A stretch of DNA of 64,000 bases from Narthecium ossifragum (GCA_963920575.1 OY986975.1:16089897-16153896); one strand, 5' to 3'; counted from the stretch's first letter, positions 45,475 to 57,213 are shown. The notes: generated by a model not told the origin, from the letters alone. A program made the numbers and translations.

Positions 45475-45605
45475 AAAAATAGTACCCGAGATGGATACGT
45501 GGTCGCCAGGCACGTGAGGTGTGCCAACCGTTGCGCATGGATGATCAAAAGGGTTTGTGAGTTCAGCCTTGCCTCAATTAAGAGGACTTTGTGTAAAACT
45601 TAAGT
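45475..45605 (-). repeat. Inverted copy of the dispersed repeat at 12941-13080
   Basis: The complement contains aattgaggcaag, tttgatcatcc, cctggcgaccacgtatccat and ggtac in the same order. It borders an LTR fragment, as does the other copy. Confidence 0.6.
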
Positions 45606-46579
45606 CTATAGAATGTAAATTTTTATAGGTTTTCAACTAATGGTAACCGGAGAAGATGTAGATAACTATGGGAACAATTACTCTACTCCTAGATCGGAAA
45701 GTATTCTACTCTCAAGTAAGGCTGCACTATTCCTAAATTTGATTGAGCTACTCCTAAGATGTAATCAAGCTACTCCTAAAGTAGAGATACTACTCTTAGG
45801 TAGAAGACAAAGCAAGTAAGCAAAAACAAATGGAACTATTTACTTACTTCCATTGAACAATAACTGACGGTTACAACTTCGATGAAAGTCCAACAAATTG
45901 GAGGCTAGAAACTAGAAAAATTACAGTAGCTATGCTAAGATAGTAGTAGTAGCAAAGTCTGGATGTGTTGGGAGTCTTTTCTTCTCTCTTCAAAGCTTTT
46001 ATATTTCCGCCTGCCGCCTCTACTTGACCATCGCTCGCCATTGCCCATGACTAACGACCTTCGACTCTTCATGGTTCCCATCATGGGTCGGATCTTGCTA
46101 CAGTCCTGATGCCTCGAATGTCGCATGGTCGGATAGCATCGTCATAAATGCGGGGCGGCGTGATGATGGGGTTTGAACCCAGATGTCGAGTACATTAGAT
46201 GCGTGTCTCTCCCTATTGGTTGGTGCCTCTGTTCCCGGGCAGTCTCATATGCGACGGTTCTACTAACCTCGACCCCGATTTGTCCACTTGTCATACCCGT
46301 ACGGTGTTGTGAGTACGATGATTGTGGCTTGCTGGATAGGTGCCACGTGTTCACCTCGACGCTGGATGTCCGTCAGCCGATACTTGAGTATTTTCCTCGG
46401 TAACACAATTGCCCCCTTTTTTGTCCCGTGATGTGATTCGAAATGACATCTGGGCCAAAAATGTCTTTCCGAGGCTCGATTGGGGTTTGAATCCCTATAT
46501 TGATGGGATGATAACACTTCGCACCTCTATCAGTTGCTTTGTTTCCAAGTCATCTCCGCTCTCTTTGTAAACTTCGACC
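45606..46579. other. Spacer with short ctcctaa-type repeats
   Basis: 45680-45800 repeats the word ctactcctaa four or five times. The rest shows no gene. gtaacacaattgcccccttt near 46398 resembles an LTR-adjacent polypurine tract on the minus strand but has no partner. Confidence 0.4.
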
Positions 46580-47608
46580 TTGTTCCTCCGTTGGTCCTCA
46601 GTTCTTACCATGCCTAGTTCTGAGAGCCCTTCGTATGCTTCTCATAAAAATCAAGTGTCGTCATGCTTGGATTTCTTGAGCCCTTCTGCCAAGTCCTTTG
46701 ATACATTCTTAGATACAAAGACGGAAGTCATTCTGTTTCCTAAGATTTTCTTTGAGCAGGAAGACCTCATCGATCGGAAAAGATACGGGTTGGGCCCAGC
46801 TATCACAGTTCCATCTTCAAGGATTGATATTTTCGAAAGGTTGAGAGCTTTCTATCCGTCCCCTTCAAGTTCTCCCTTGGTTTGTCTGACTGACTTACCT
46901 TCCTCTTTTGATCAATCGATTCATGGAAAGATCCAAAAAGGATGGCCTGCCCCCGATAGGGATTTTGAGGAGTGGATTGGGAGGGTGATGGCTGACCAGA
47001 AGGGTCCGCGTCAAGTGAAGGTGATTCGGCTTGAAGACGTTATCCGTCTCTCCTGTCAACCTGTCGATAGCCCATTGTTGTTGTCTCTTCTCTGCTTCTG
47101 GAGCATCGAGTACAACTGTTTTCTGCTTCTGGATGGGCACCTTTTCATTACCTTGGCCGACATCTTCTTTCCGACGAACACCTCCATCTCTGGTGAAGAT
47201 TGCTCTGGGCTTCTCGGAAAGAAAACTTCATGTGGTGGTCCAGCTCGTCTTCCTGACTATCCAGACGCATGTAATGCCTATTCCCAGTATTGCAGGGATG
47301 AGAAGAGCAAATCGGGTGTCGTGACCAGTAGAGAATTGATAGCCTTTTTCAACTACTGGTTGAATAAGTTCGTGGCATGCAATCGCTCCACCAAGATGAT
47401 GAAATCTTGGTTGCCCTTGGTCGAGCACCTTGTTACCTCGGACCAGTTGGTAGCTTTTGCTCCCCTCGTACTCAGTTTGGCTTATAGATGCCTGGGAGAA
47501 GCATTCAACCATCATTTCAAGAGGGGGGGATTCTGGACCATATGGCTAGTGCAGCTATCGGCTCATGGCGGATTGTGTTGCTGCTTCGGCGTAGGCCGGG
47601 CTGCCTAG
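46580..47608 (+). CDS. Plant mobile domain-like ORF, probably transposon-derived and truncated
   Basis: The 342-aa + frame carries blocks I associate with the plant mobile domain (PMD) proteins found in Gypsy and Mutator elements and their domesticated relatives: an N-terminal Ser-rich segment, LLLDGHLFITLADIFFP, and IAFFNYWLNKFV, then LVEHLVTSDQLVAFAPLVLS with LAYRCLGEA. After about residue 305 the sequence changes character (HHFKRGGFWTIW..), suggesting a frameshift or exon end. The second Met (MPSSESP, 46610) is as likely a start as the first. No membrane segment or catalytic motif is seen. Expression is unproven. Confidence 0.5.
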   Translation: MFLRWSSVLTMPSSESPSYASHKNQVSSCLDFLSPSAKSFDTFLDTKTEVILFPKIFFEQEDLIDRKRYGLGPAITVPSSRIDIFERLRAFYPSPSSSPLVCLTDLPSSFDQSIHGKIQKGWPAPDRDFEEWIGRVMADQKGPRQVKVIRLEDVIRLSCQPVDSPLLLSLLCFWSIEYNCFLLLDGHLFITLADIFFPTNTSISGEDCSGLLGKKTSCGGPARLPDYPDACNAYSQYCRDEKSKSGVVTSRELIAFFNYWLNKFVACNRSTKMMKSWLPLVEHLVTSDQLVAFAPLVLSLAYRCLGEAFNHHFKRGGFWTIWLVQLSAHGGLCCCFGVGRAA

Positions 47609-48675
47609 TCTGGCCATCTAAATCATGTAAGAGGGCTTTTTTTTTGTTTAAGGGGCTCTCTATTTTAGCGGGCCCATGACCTTGCTGTTTTTTGGTTTGG
47701 ACCGCCTTTTCATGGGCTAGCCGCTCGTGTTCTCTTGTATTCTATCCTTTCAGACTTAACTAAAGGCATGTTTGTTTCGCTGGAATGCTTTGGAATAGAG
47801 TGCTAGAATGAAGTGTGATTCATGTGGAATGGAATGTCACTTTTGCTGTTTGTTTGTTGCTGGTGTGGAAACTGAATTATGTGGAATCTGGCACTTTTTG
47901 TGTTTGTTTGATGTTGGAATGGAAACAGAATCCAGTGATTTTTGCAGTTTTGTGTTTGTTTTGTAATGGAATGGGGGATATGGTCACCCCAGAATGCTAG
48001 TGGTGAGAATACCACCATATATTCCGATTTTGATATATATTAAACTTTTTATGACATTAATAATATGAAATAATTGTGATATATCAAATATCTATGTTGA
48101 TGAAAATATAATAACATATCACTTTCATTTCGGAATTTCTTTGTTTTTTTAAATTTTTTTGTTTTTGTAATCATATTCAATGTTGGAGAAGGAAGTTTAT
48201 TGGTCAAGCTAATTTATAACACCCCTTTACAAAATTTGACCATGAGAAATTATATATTCCACACCCAAGTTTACAAAATTCATACTCTGACAATTTTACA
48301 AACATTAATGAACAACAATTTCCTGCTCGGCCGAGAAGATCCACCGTGCAGGGGCAATTTATTGACGGAGCACTTATGTTTTATTGCAGTTATGGTAATC
48401 AATTTCATTGATGGAGCACTTATGTTTTAAATACGTTAAATAATGGTAATCAAATTTATAACACTCCTATAACATTTCATAATCACATTAGTCACCTGAA
48501 CCTTGGATCTCCCTTGGTCTATAGGGGCATTTTTGGAAATTCGCATCCCTAAAAGTCCATAGACCCCAAACACTCCAAGATCCACCCATCGCCTTAGTGA
48601 CGAAGAATCCCCTAATCGTCTCCTTCTCCGGTTCCAAACCCCTCATCGGAGACGAAGAAGAGGAGAGAGAGAGTG
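47609..48675. other. Spacer with a MITE-like end and a G-rich tandem segment
   Basis: ggcatgtttgtttc at 47765 mirrors gaaacaagcatgcc at 54497-54510. From 47840 to 47985 a unit with tgtttgtttg..ggaatgg..aaacagaat recurs about three times. AT-rich sequence and a short C-rich leader-like stretch (48590-48670) follow. No gene is seen. Confidence 0.45.
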
Positions 48676-51396
48676 TGTCACGCCCCGCCCCGGGATATAC
48701 CCGACCCGACCACGGGACGCGAGGAAAACCTGTTCTACACTAACACAACATAATCAACCTGCTAATTGTCACAATCTAAACCATAATAAACTCACTACAA
48801 TATTCCAAACGTTCAAGATCAATCACATAATTTATTACAAACTTCTGGTTTCAATAACCTGAATCAATCTAATTCAAATACTGACTTCAATTGTTTAATT
48901 ACAAATTTCTGAATCTGAAAGCATGAATCAAATCATTAATCAAATCTCATAATCCCAATGTCGCTACAACTCTCAAATGAATGAAATGAAATAATTTAAT
49001 TAAATTCTATGTCGAATCCTCCCACGATCTCAAACTCGGGCGTCATCACCTGAAGAACCTGCAAAAGTAGGGGTGAGCAAAAAGCCCAGTAGGAGACTAA
49101 CTAACGACATACAAGAAGCTAACTAATAACCAACATAAATATGCAATGCAATCTGGCGCCTAAGTCTTAGCTCAAGGGAAGTCACAACCTAAGCCCAAGC
49201 TCGCAATCGACCCATCGTTCTCCACCACGGTCCGGGACACGCCCTGCCAACCGTGGGCACAGCTTGCTCTCCACCACAGTCCGGGACACGCCCTGCCAAC
49301 TATGGGCACAGCTAGACTGGCGTCGACCAGCAGACATTAGGCTACCTCCCAATAGCCACTAAGACTAAGGTTCTAGAGGATCAACCAGTCCTCTATCAAT
49401 AACAATTTTAATTTAATAATCATTCTCGTAACACCCCGATCGCTCACGGGGACCACGTCCACCCGTAGCCTCGATCGCAAGTTCCTTGACCAGACCCCCG
49501 GCCTAGTCATGCAATGCGTTCTGTACAAAAGCGGCTACTCCAGCAAAATAGCATAGCCCACATCCATCACAACCATATTGTACCAGCATTTACATACAAC
49601 TCCTAAGCACCACAGGATTATATCTAATCACAGATCATCCAAACATGAAAGTAATTCACCTACATACAAATAAGCACTTCCACATCACATAAATTGCACA
49701 GCAACAATTAGCCATAGCTAACACATCACAGACAACCATAATCTTCCACGAGAATGGATCAAACCACAATTCTACAATTCAAGCAAAATAACAGAACACG
49801 TAAACAAAATAACTATAATGTAATCAGCATAGAATTACCAGCCTGAGCATCACCTCAAATATATATATCTACACATCATCCATGATTTACGGTAGTGATA
49901 CTAGTTAGTTTCAAGTATGCAATTTGGATAGTCCACCTACCTCACAGAAGAACAAGAACGACTCCCCAAGCCACAAGATCCAAGCACTACACCTCAGCTT
50001 CCTCTGTTGCCATGCAAGAATACATTTTATTTATTAAGAGGAGATACTATCCGATTACACCAAGTGAAGTTAACCCTACTACCGTAAACCCACAGAAGCT
50101 GCCAACAGGGAAGAAAAGAAGCGAAGAAAGGGGGTTCGGAGTTGATTACTCATTCTACACCAAAACCAAAAAGAGATGCACAATCGCTGCAAGACTAGAG
50201 TATGCTGAACACTACAACCCAACCCAGACAAGTAATACTCTATAATTTTAACTCACTCTCCCACCCTTTGCTCCTCTTTGGTCAAAGTTACTAAAATGAA
50301 AAGGGAACCCATCTAAAGCAGTAATTCTTAGATAGAGAAGAAAACTAAATCAAAGAAACCAATAAAACATGGAAAAAATCTCGGTTAATAACTCCAACCA
50401 TGCAGAGAGCATATCAATTCCTCTGTTCTCTATAAGAGATAACCAGTCAACAACTCTACATATATCTGATTAGCCATGTTCAAGCAATTTAACTAAGGTA
50501 AATCCATATAGGAATTCTGAAATAAATTCTATTTCTAGATACTACGAATCATCCTCTACAATTTACAATAAAGAAGACTCAGAATCTCTCAGGATGTAAT
50601 GATAAAACATGTAGCAAACCTTGCTAATCAGATTACAATGTTCATCTGAACAGAAACAAGGCAACAGCCCTTAAACTCACTTCGGAAGCAAAACCACATG
50701 GATTTTGAGCAAATAAAATCCAACTAAATATTCATAACATCCTATCTCTAGATCCCAGATAGAGAACTGACAAGAAATCAAGGATTTGAATGATCAATTT
50801 CAGCCTAATCTCATCTCTTTTCTCCTGAAAAACAGGGCAGCAACAACAAGCCCATTCTCTACGACATCTTGAAGAAACCTTATAATAACTCACGTATATA
50901 CATGTCAAGGCTGTAGCAGATAATCCAAATCAAGAAATAAAAGAGAATGCTCAAATCTAAAAGGAAACCCAACATCTCGCAGCAACCCGATCTAAACCAA
51001 AATCCAACATCCAAAACAAAACAAGAAGGAAACAAGGAGCTCAAAAAAAAAATTCCATCCGATCTACTCAAGATCAAACAACCCAAACCAAACGATCCAA
51101 GGAAACCTGTCGAAGGAGATCGCAGTGAGAGAGAGAAAGACGCGGCCAGGAAAGAGGGAATAGGAGGAGGTTGCCAACCTCCAGCCGGTGAAGATCCTCC
51201 CCGCCGGCGGCACTGCTCGCGACGGCGTCGATCCCCTCTCCTCCTCACAGGCGGCGGCAGGAGAAGAACGCGATGAAGAAGGGAATAGGGTTTAGGGTTA
51301 TTTAGGTGTAGATCTTATTAATAAAGAATTTGCTAAAAACCCCTTCCAAAAGTGATATTTACCTCTAAGTCCTCAATTTGAATACGGGTCCTCACA
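48676..51396 (-). repeat. 3' LTR (2721 bp) of the gag-only Gypsy element
   Basis: On the + strand it runs TGTCACGCCCCG...GACCCGTA complement to ctcaca, that is TGTGAGGACCC...CGTGACA on the element strand. ORFs within it are not conserved in the other LTRs. Confidence 0.85.
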
Positions 51397-51924
51397 ACCT
51401 AACCTACTTAAAGGAATTTCGTCCCCGAAATTCAGAAGGAAGTTCACTAGGGATCAAGGAATATACTTTCCAAAAATAACTCAGAATATGCCTCAAGCAT
51501 CCTATCATACTAAACCAGGAACAAGGTTGTGAGAGGAAAAAAAAATTCCGAAACCATCAATGCACTTCCTGCTGAACCAGGATAGATCAAACCACAACCA
51601 GATGCTATGAATATACATGATTACCAATTTCAAGCTTGCTCACGGCAATACAACAAACCACAGAATTTAATAGCCCATCCAGAGCAAATGCTGCGCAGAA
51701 TCAAAATGACAAACACCTTCTATGCATATTTAGAAGCTAGTCAATAACAAGAGGAAATGAACCAGTAATTATCCAAGGCCTACCGACCATAACATCCATT
51801 CATCATCAGAGCATAACTGGTTGAGCTAAACATCAAACTCATGGCATGCATTCACACAAGATCTCGCAACAGAAGAATGAGAACCACCCAAATCTATCAT
51901 CACATCTACAATCAAATCAAAAAG

Positions 51925-53253
51925 CTACAAAGTACCTCTAATCACCGGCTGCTCAGCAACCGACGACTGCTGTGGAGGGTTCGACGATCGAAGTGCGTAG
52001 ACTCTGCCCTGTCTGTCTGCTACTCCACCTCCATTGTACTCTGCACCAGTGCCTGAACCATGTGTCGTCTGCCTCGCAGTCGGTCCCGACAGACGCGCCC
52101 CTCCATTGCTAGTTCCCACACCGTGCGACTGCCTCTGACTACCCTGGTCCAGCGAACCGGCGCCTCGCGCCTCTCGCTCCAGGGGACAGTCCCGACGGTA
52201 GTGCCCCGGCTGCTGGCAACCATAGCACACTGGAGGTCCCGGTCTCGTACGGCGACCCTGGCTGCCTCCGGCAGTAGTCTGCCCCGAGGATGATCCGTCA
52301 GTAAGAAGAAGCTGCCTGCCTGGATCCCCTCGGCGATGTTGTACAGGGTAAGGCTGCTGCTGATCATCTCGACGCTGTGATATCGGGTATGGCTGATGAC
52401 GAGGTGAAAATCTCGGCTTATCCCAGCGGCCTGATTGACCTCCCGAAGAGCTGGAAACTCCTGGAGCTGATACAATTGCTGGAAGTACATATCTGGATCT
52501 GCACTCTAACAGCTGCCTCTCCACTGCCAGTGCACTGTCAAGGACCTCTGTATATGTCTGGAATCGATGGGACGAAACTCGATCCTGAATCTCCGCCCGG
52601 AGCCCCCACTCGAACTGTGCAGCCCTCGCACTCTCCTCGGTCCCAGCTGCTCCCGCATATCGAAGCAAGTGACGATGTCGATTTGCATACTCCAGAACAG
52701 TACGACTTCCCTGGGTCAAAGACAGGTACTCCCGTGCCAACGCGGTCCTCTCGCTACGGGGAAAGTATGTATCTAGGAACAATGTGTGAAATTGCTCCCA
52801 GGTCATGTTCTCGGTGTCTCTAGTGCTTCTGACGGATCGCCACCACTCCATCGCATCACCAACAAGTTGGAACGTCGCCAACTTGATCCGCAGTCGATCC
52901 TGATCAATGCCCAGTAACTCTAGGAAGCGCACGGTCTCTTCTAGCCAGTCCTCCGCTACAGCTGAAGAGTCCCTACTACCACCGCTAAACTTTGGCGGGT
53001 CCATCTTCTTGAATTCCCTGATCAACGAAATCATGTCTCTAGCAGCTGCTCCAATGCTTGTGGTCCCAGTCTCAGTTGCGCTACTCTCAACCTCTGGAGT
53101 CAGTTCGGCGGCTACAAAGCCTCTCGACCTCGGCCGACAACGCCTCGACCACGGCCGACCACGCCCCGACCTCTACCGACAACACCACGACCTCTACCTG
53201 CAGGAGCTTGGCCACCACCTGCAGGAGTTCGACGTGTACCCGGTGCCATCTGT
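51925..53253 (-). pseudogene. Gypsy gag, N-terminus frameshifted, protease lost
   Basis: The 369-aa frame 53034-51925 begins IREFKKMDPPKFSGG and contains AEDWLEETVRFLELL, AMEWWRSVR, WEQFHTLFLDTYFP and a CCHC knuckle, CYGCQQPGHYRRDC. It ends in RQGRVYAL and PVIRGTL, where the protease would start. This is the classic chromovirus gag. An upstream ATG at about 53251 opens a GRGRGVVGRGRG-type N-terminal tract, but a frameshift and stop near 53120 separate it from the main frame. Gag builds the cytoplasmic particle. Without pol this copy could at most supply gag. Confidence 0.88.
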
Positions 53254-53404
53254 ACAATACAACAACAAGCATACGCTCGTAATAACGAGCTAACTAGGCA
53301 AACAACAAACAGCTACAAAACAAAATGTAAAGATGTTCTAGACCTAGAACTATCCCAACCACACGAATCTCAACCGCAAGCCTACTCCTAAACCCTAGGA
53401 CCTA

Positions 53405-53422
53405 CAGCCTGCTCTGATACCA
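53405..53422 (-). other. Primer binding site (initiator tRNA-Met type) of the gag-only Gypsy element
   Basis: On the minus strand TGGTATCAGAGCAGGC begins a few bases after the CA end of the 5' LTR, the standard Met-tRNA complement of plant LTR elements. Confidence 0.9.
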
Positions 53423-53424
53423 CT

Positions 53425-53703
53425 TGTCACGCCCCGCCCCGGGATATACCCGACCCGACCACGGGACGCGAGGAAAACCTGTTCTACACTAACACAACAT
53501 AATCAACCTGCTAATTGTCACAATCTAAACCATAATAAACTCACTACAATATTCCAAACGTTCAAGATCAATCACATAATTTATTACAAACTTCTGGTTT
53601 CAATAACCTGAATCAATCTAATTCAAATACTGACTTCAATTGTTTAATTACAAATTTCTGAATCTGAAAGCATGAATCAAATCATTAATCAAATCTCATA
53701 ATC
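53425..53703 (-). repeat. Truncated 5' LTR of the gag-only Gypsy element
   Basis: 279 bp identical by eye to 48676-48954. It ends abruptly at 53703. Confidence 0.9.
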
Positions 53704-54150
53704 ACGGAGAACTTCGCCGACATCGCTGCCATCTCAGTCTTCGGCTCCAGGTCGAGGAGCGGCCACTACATGCTCTTCGTCGGCAACGACAAGCTCGGCG
53801 TCTACGGCGACGCCATCTGGTCCAGCCTGCAATCCATCAGCAGCACCGAACCCATCACTCAAGCAGCCAGCTCAATGTTTGCCGCCGACACTGCCAGTGT
53901 CCTATTTTCCGACAACTTGATCGCGGCCGACTCAAATGGAAACCTCACGGTGGCGGCTAGCGGAAGACTCCTCGCTGGTGTTGGAGCCTAATTGCAACCT
54001 GGCAGTGGTGAAGAAGAACGAGACCATATGGGAGACCAAGACGACCTATAACCCGGCCAACGCTTACGCACAGTGCCAGCTTATTCTGAGGGCCGACGGG
54101 GAGCTCGTCCTTGGACAGTTGGTGCCCGTTGGCGTCGGCGACATGGATCC
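53704..54150 (+). pseudogene. Two-domain bulb-type (GNA-like) lectin fragment, frameshifted
   Basis: The first frame (53704-53990) reads the end of one beta-prism domain (SGHYMLFVGNDKLGVYGDAIW) and a linker with VLFSDNLIAADS that starts a second. The reading then shifts near 53935 to the next frame, giving LVLEPNCNLAVVKKNETIW and CQLILRADGELVLGQL. Domain order and the CNL..IW spacing match two-domain monocot mannose-binding lectins. Both QxDxNxVxY sugar sites are degenerate (EPNCNLAVV, for example). The frameshift, the missing first domain and the LTR junction at 53703 make it a broken gene. Codon use is GC-rich, unlike its surroundings. Confidence 0.72.
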
Positions 54151-54289
54151 TCCAGTTGCACCTCAGACGGTATCGTCCCCCGTCCTCTCCTATGCCTCCG
54201 GCGGCGAAGGCGGGGCCATCCATCTCCATCGTACGAAAGCCAGTCTCGCTCCCTCCTATACATGGCGACTAGGGTCCTCCACGGGGTTT

Positions 54290-54510
54290 TGCGTGAGATT
54301 GAAGTGGCTTTCAAGACTGGAAAAGAGAGCGCTGGAAAAGTGGGTGGAATGTGTTTCTAGCCACATTTCTGCCAGAAATATTTGGCTGGAAAGGGGTGTT
54401 TTGGAATGGGACTGGAATGGAGTCCATTCTAGTGAAACAAACACCCCAACAACTGGAATGCCACTCCATTCCAGTCATTCCAACCAGTTTTCCAAGGAAA
54501 CAAGCATGCC
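54290..54510. mobile_element. MITE-like segment ending gaaacaagcatgccc
   Basis: It is rich in ggaatgg/ccattcc words with a long imperfect inverted repeat (aatggagtccattc, ccactccattccag). Its right end mirrors 47765. The left boundary is unresolved. Confidence 0.45.
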
Positions 54511-54519
54511 CTAACCAAA

Positions 54520-54675
54520 AAAAAAAATACATATATATACATATATGTATGTATAGATCAAGTTTACAACACATATCAAAAAATATATCAAAAAATACAT
54601 ATATACATATATGTATGTATAGATAAATTTTACAACTCATATCATCACTATACTAACATCAAGGATGAAGAAGGC
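54520..54675. repeat. AT-rich tandem duplication, period about 66 bp
   Basis: catatatgtatgtatagat occurs at about 54540 and 54606 with similar flanks (ttacaac, catatca). It lies directly downstream of the LysM stop codon, so it may include its 3' UTR. Confidence 0.7.
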
Positions 54676-54954
54676 TTAATTCTTGCATATCAAAACCGTT
54701 CCCGGACCGATATCATCATCGCCGAGCACGTAAGGGTTGTGTTCCTGCAAGAAACCACAGCCGCACTTCTCGGCGATTGTCTGAAGTGTCTCTCCCTCCT
54801 TCACAAGATACAGCTCGTTGCACCCGCCGCGGCCAAGGCTCATAGACGGGCCACGGCCGGTACCGGAGACGGCAACTATGGTATGAGAGACAAGCAAAAT
54901 CATCAGCAATAATCTTATTGTAGTTGGATTTGGGATGCTCTTCATTGCTTCCAT
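54676..54954 (-). CDS. Small secreted protein with a single LysM domain
   Basis: This single-exon ORF of 92 aa has a hydrophobic signal peptide (about residues 1-30, LLLMILLVSHTIVAVSG). A Gly-rich linker and one LysM domain (about 46-90) follow, with ELYLVKEGETLQTIAEKC, a HNPYV motif and GPGTVLIC. LysM binds N-acetylglucosamine polymers such as chitin. Small one-LysM secreted proteins are a known plant group, usually with CGDPF where this has CGCGF. Cys45, 64, 66 and 90 could form two disulfides. There is no GPI signal or kinase. A TTATAA lies 40 bases upstream of the ATG. The role is unknown, and chitin perception or apoplastic binding is only inferred. Confidence 0.85.
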   Translation of the reverse strand: MEAMKSIPNPTTIRLLLMILLVSHTIVAVSGTGRGPSMSLGRGGCNELYLVKEGETLQTIAEKCGCGFLQEHNPYVLGDDDIGPGTVLICKN

Positions 54955-55446
54955 CTTTGTGAGATTATTTGGTGAAGAATATACAGCGGCTAGTTATAAG
55001 CTTGGCTAAGAGAAGACTTATTCAAGTAGAGGCCCTTACGTAAACGACTAGTCTCTCTTGAATAATAGGCTTTTGTATGGAAGACCACCCAGAGAAGTGT
55101 TCAAAGATATTCATACGAAGAAATGGTCATGTGTGACGTGTATTTCATATGAAGAAGTGTTCATATGCGTGGAACTGGTCAGATTCAATATAGACGATTC
55201 TATTTTCTTTATTTATATTTTGAGAAAATGAGTTTTGCGTGATGGAATAGATATATATATATATATATATATATATATGCTCTTTGACCTATATATCTTC
55301 ACCAGGAAACTCCCTTGTTGCGGAAAGTAAGACATGATACGCATAGGAAAGGAAAATTCAACTATTTTGGATGGTAAATTAACCTAGGATCATTTTTGTA
55401 ATTTCAATTAATAAATTAAATCACACTAAGGGAAGTATAAAATACA
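54955..55446. other. LysM upstream region and spacer
   Basis: A direct word repeat (catatgaagaa, gtgttcat) lies at 55090-55170 and a (TA)n array at about 55249-55277. Nothing else was recognised. Confidence 0.5.
54994..54999 (-). promoter_or_regulatory. Possible TATA element of the LysM gene
   Basis: TTATAA on the minus strand, 40 bases upstream of the ATG. Weak match. Confidence 0.3.
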
Positions 55447-55573
55447 AATAAACAATGCAGATTTGTGGTTTGTTGAGAGAGATTTGTGCACTTTCAGCTC
55501 GTTTTGTTGTATCCATCTTTAGATCCGTGCATCGAGACCTTGTGGGGCAGTCGGATACGTGGGTGGTCTAAAC

Positions 55574-56647
55574 TGTTGGAAATAATAGAAGGAGATAAGG
55601 ACCTTGCTTTTACTAAGGTAGCAAGAATCCTTTACAATAACAAGAAATAAAACTGTATTATAAGCACTTACAAGATGAGATGTTAGAACTCCAAAAGAGA
55701 AAGAAGAACGCCGATGAGGAGGAAGAAACGCCGATGTAGATCCTGAACTTGATCGAGGCCAGTATATCACACTGTGCCCTTAAGTTCGTATTGCCCACCC
55801 ACCGGTGCTTCTGGATCTTCAGACAAAGAACTCCCAGGATACAACGATCTCCTGCGCGAACGGAAGGAAGCCGGCCTCCGATCGCCCGTCAAGTCTCCGC
55901 TGGTACGGTACTCTCTTCAGGACCCTCTAGTGAAGTGGTGTGCAAAATGGATGCATGAAGCTTGAACCCTAAAGGGCTGGAAGGGGTCCTATTTATAGGC
56001 CAAGGGAGGAAGCTGATCAGTCATTAGGGGAGATGTAAAGCCAGCCTTGTCAGCAAAAAAACAACCAATAGGACACTGCCACGTCATCTGTAAACTGACA
56101 AGCCAAGAGTCAGATTTCAATGAATTCTCCAGGAATTGAAACTGACTCAATCAATTGCACAGAAGTCTAAGAGTCATAACTGACTCAATCAATTCTGCAC
56201 AGAAGCCCAAGGGTCGGACCAGATCAATTTCAAGTGGTAACTGAGTCAGCCCATTAATAATGGGTAGCCCAAGAGTCAGATCTAAATAACTCATCTGAAC
56301 CGTTTCGGAAGTTGAAAAGGTTCAGTGAATCCGAGCTGGCTCGACCAGCTCTAGTGTGTAGCAAAAAGGACACCCACCACACACGACGCACGACCAACCG
56401 GCGGGCGGGCGGTGGCGGCGGTGCGCGCGTGTGGGTGTTCCACCTTTAGTCCTCACATGTGTTCAAAGCCTAAAGGCTCAAAACTCTATATAAACAAGTG
56501 AAAGTTTTCTTCCACTTCCAATATGGGACTAAACTATTCTACACACATGGGCTCTCCACCTTTTGGCTATTTTATTAATGGGCTCTCTCCAAGGCCCATT
56601 TGATTCAACCCATGTTAAGCCCAACTCATTGGGCCTCAAATCCAACA
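55574..56647 (-). repeat. 3' LTR of the full-length Copia element
   Basis: 1074 bp, a partner of 61413-62482. The TSD precedes it. Confidence 0.95.
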
Positions 56648-57213
56648 ATCCCCCACATGAATCAAATGGCTGATTAAAATGCTAAATGATCCATAATGCA
56701 TTTGAGAGTACCACAGAACATTGCTGCTTCAGGAGAGGTAGTTGTTAGCTTTGAACCTTCCTTAGTGAAACACTATCAAATGTACTTGCTAAACAGTGAA
56801 CACGATGTCTTGAACTGTTCAGCTTTCATGTACACTAAGACAATAGTGCTCACACAGCTCCTTTCCTATACCATTGAAAGCTCTTTTGTTGTGTCCATTT
56901 CGGCCCTGGACATGCCTGGTAACATTCTTCGAGTGCTTTAGAGAATTAGCCCTTTACATCATTCTCATAGAAGCGGCCCCTTCTCACTCGACATAGGTGA
57001 TCTCTTATTAGGAGCATCTTGTCACACCCCTACTCTTTGTAGATCATTAAAAGCATAAGCTTAACCTTTGCACTTTGCAAGTTTATCACTCAGTCATCAT
57101 AGGAATGGGTAAGAGTGATCTAGGCGACTGCCCCCCACAATTCGGTTGTCCCATTGAACCTAGAATCTGGGTCTGCCAAATCAGCTAGGTTGGGTTGCCA
57201 TTGAGAAAGATAG

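Larger units (their letters stand above)
48676..53703 (-). mobile_element. Gag-only Ty3/Gypsy element, minus strand, truncated in its 5' LTR
   Basis: The 3' LTR is 48676-51396. The chromovirus-type pol end (TTTCGGGGACGAAATTCC, minus) lies just inside it at about 51407-51425. A gag ORF, the primer site and 279 bp of the 5' LTR (53425-53703) follow. The 279 shared bases appear identical in both LTRs, so insertion looks recent. Protease, RT and integrase are absent apart from traces. The 5' LTR stops abruptly at lectin-derived sequence, so no TSD can be tested. Confidence 0.88.

Noticed and set aside
50880..51248. 122-aa ORF with hydrophobic C-terminus
   Set aside because: It lies inside the Gypsy LTR, with no similarity in the related LTRs and no recognisable family.
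52060..53293. Several + strand ORFs of 69-148 aa
   Set aside because: Antisense or frame shadows of the gag ORF on the minus strand.
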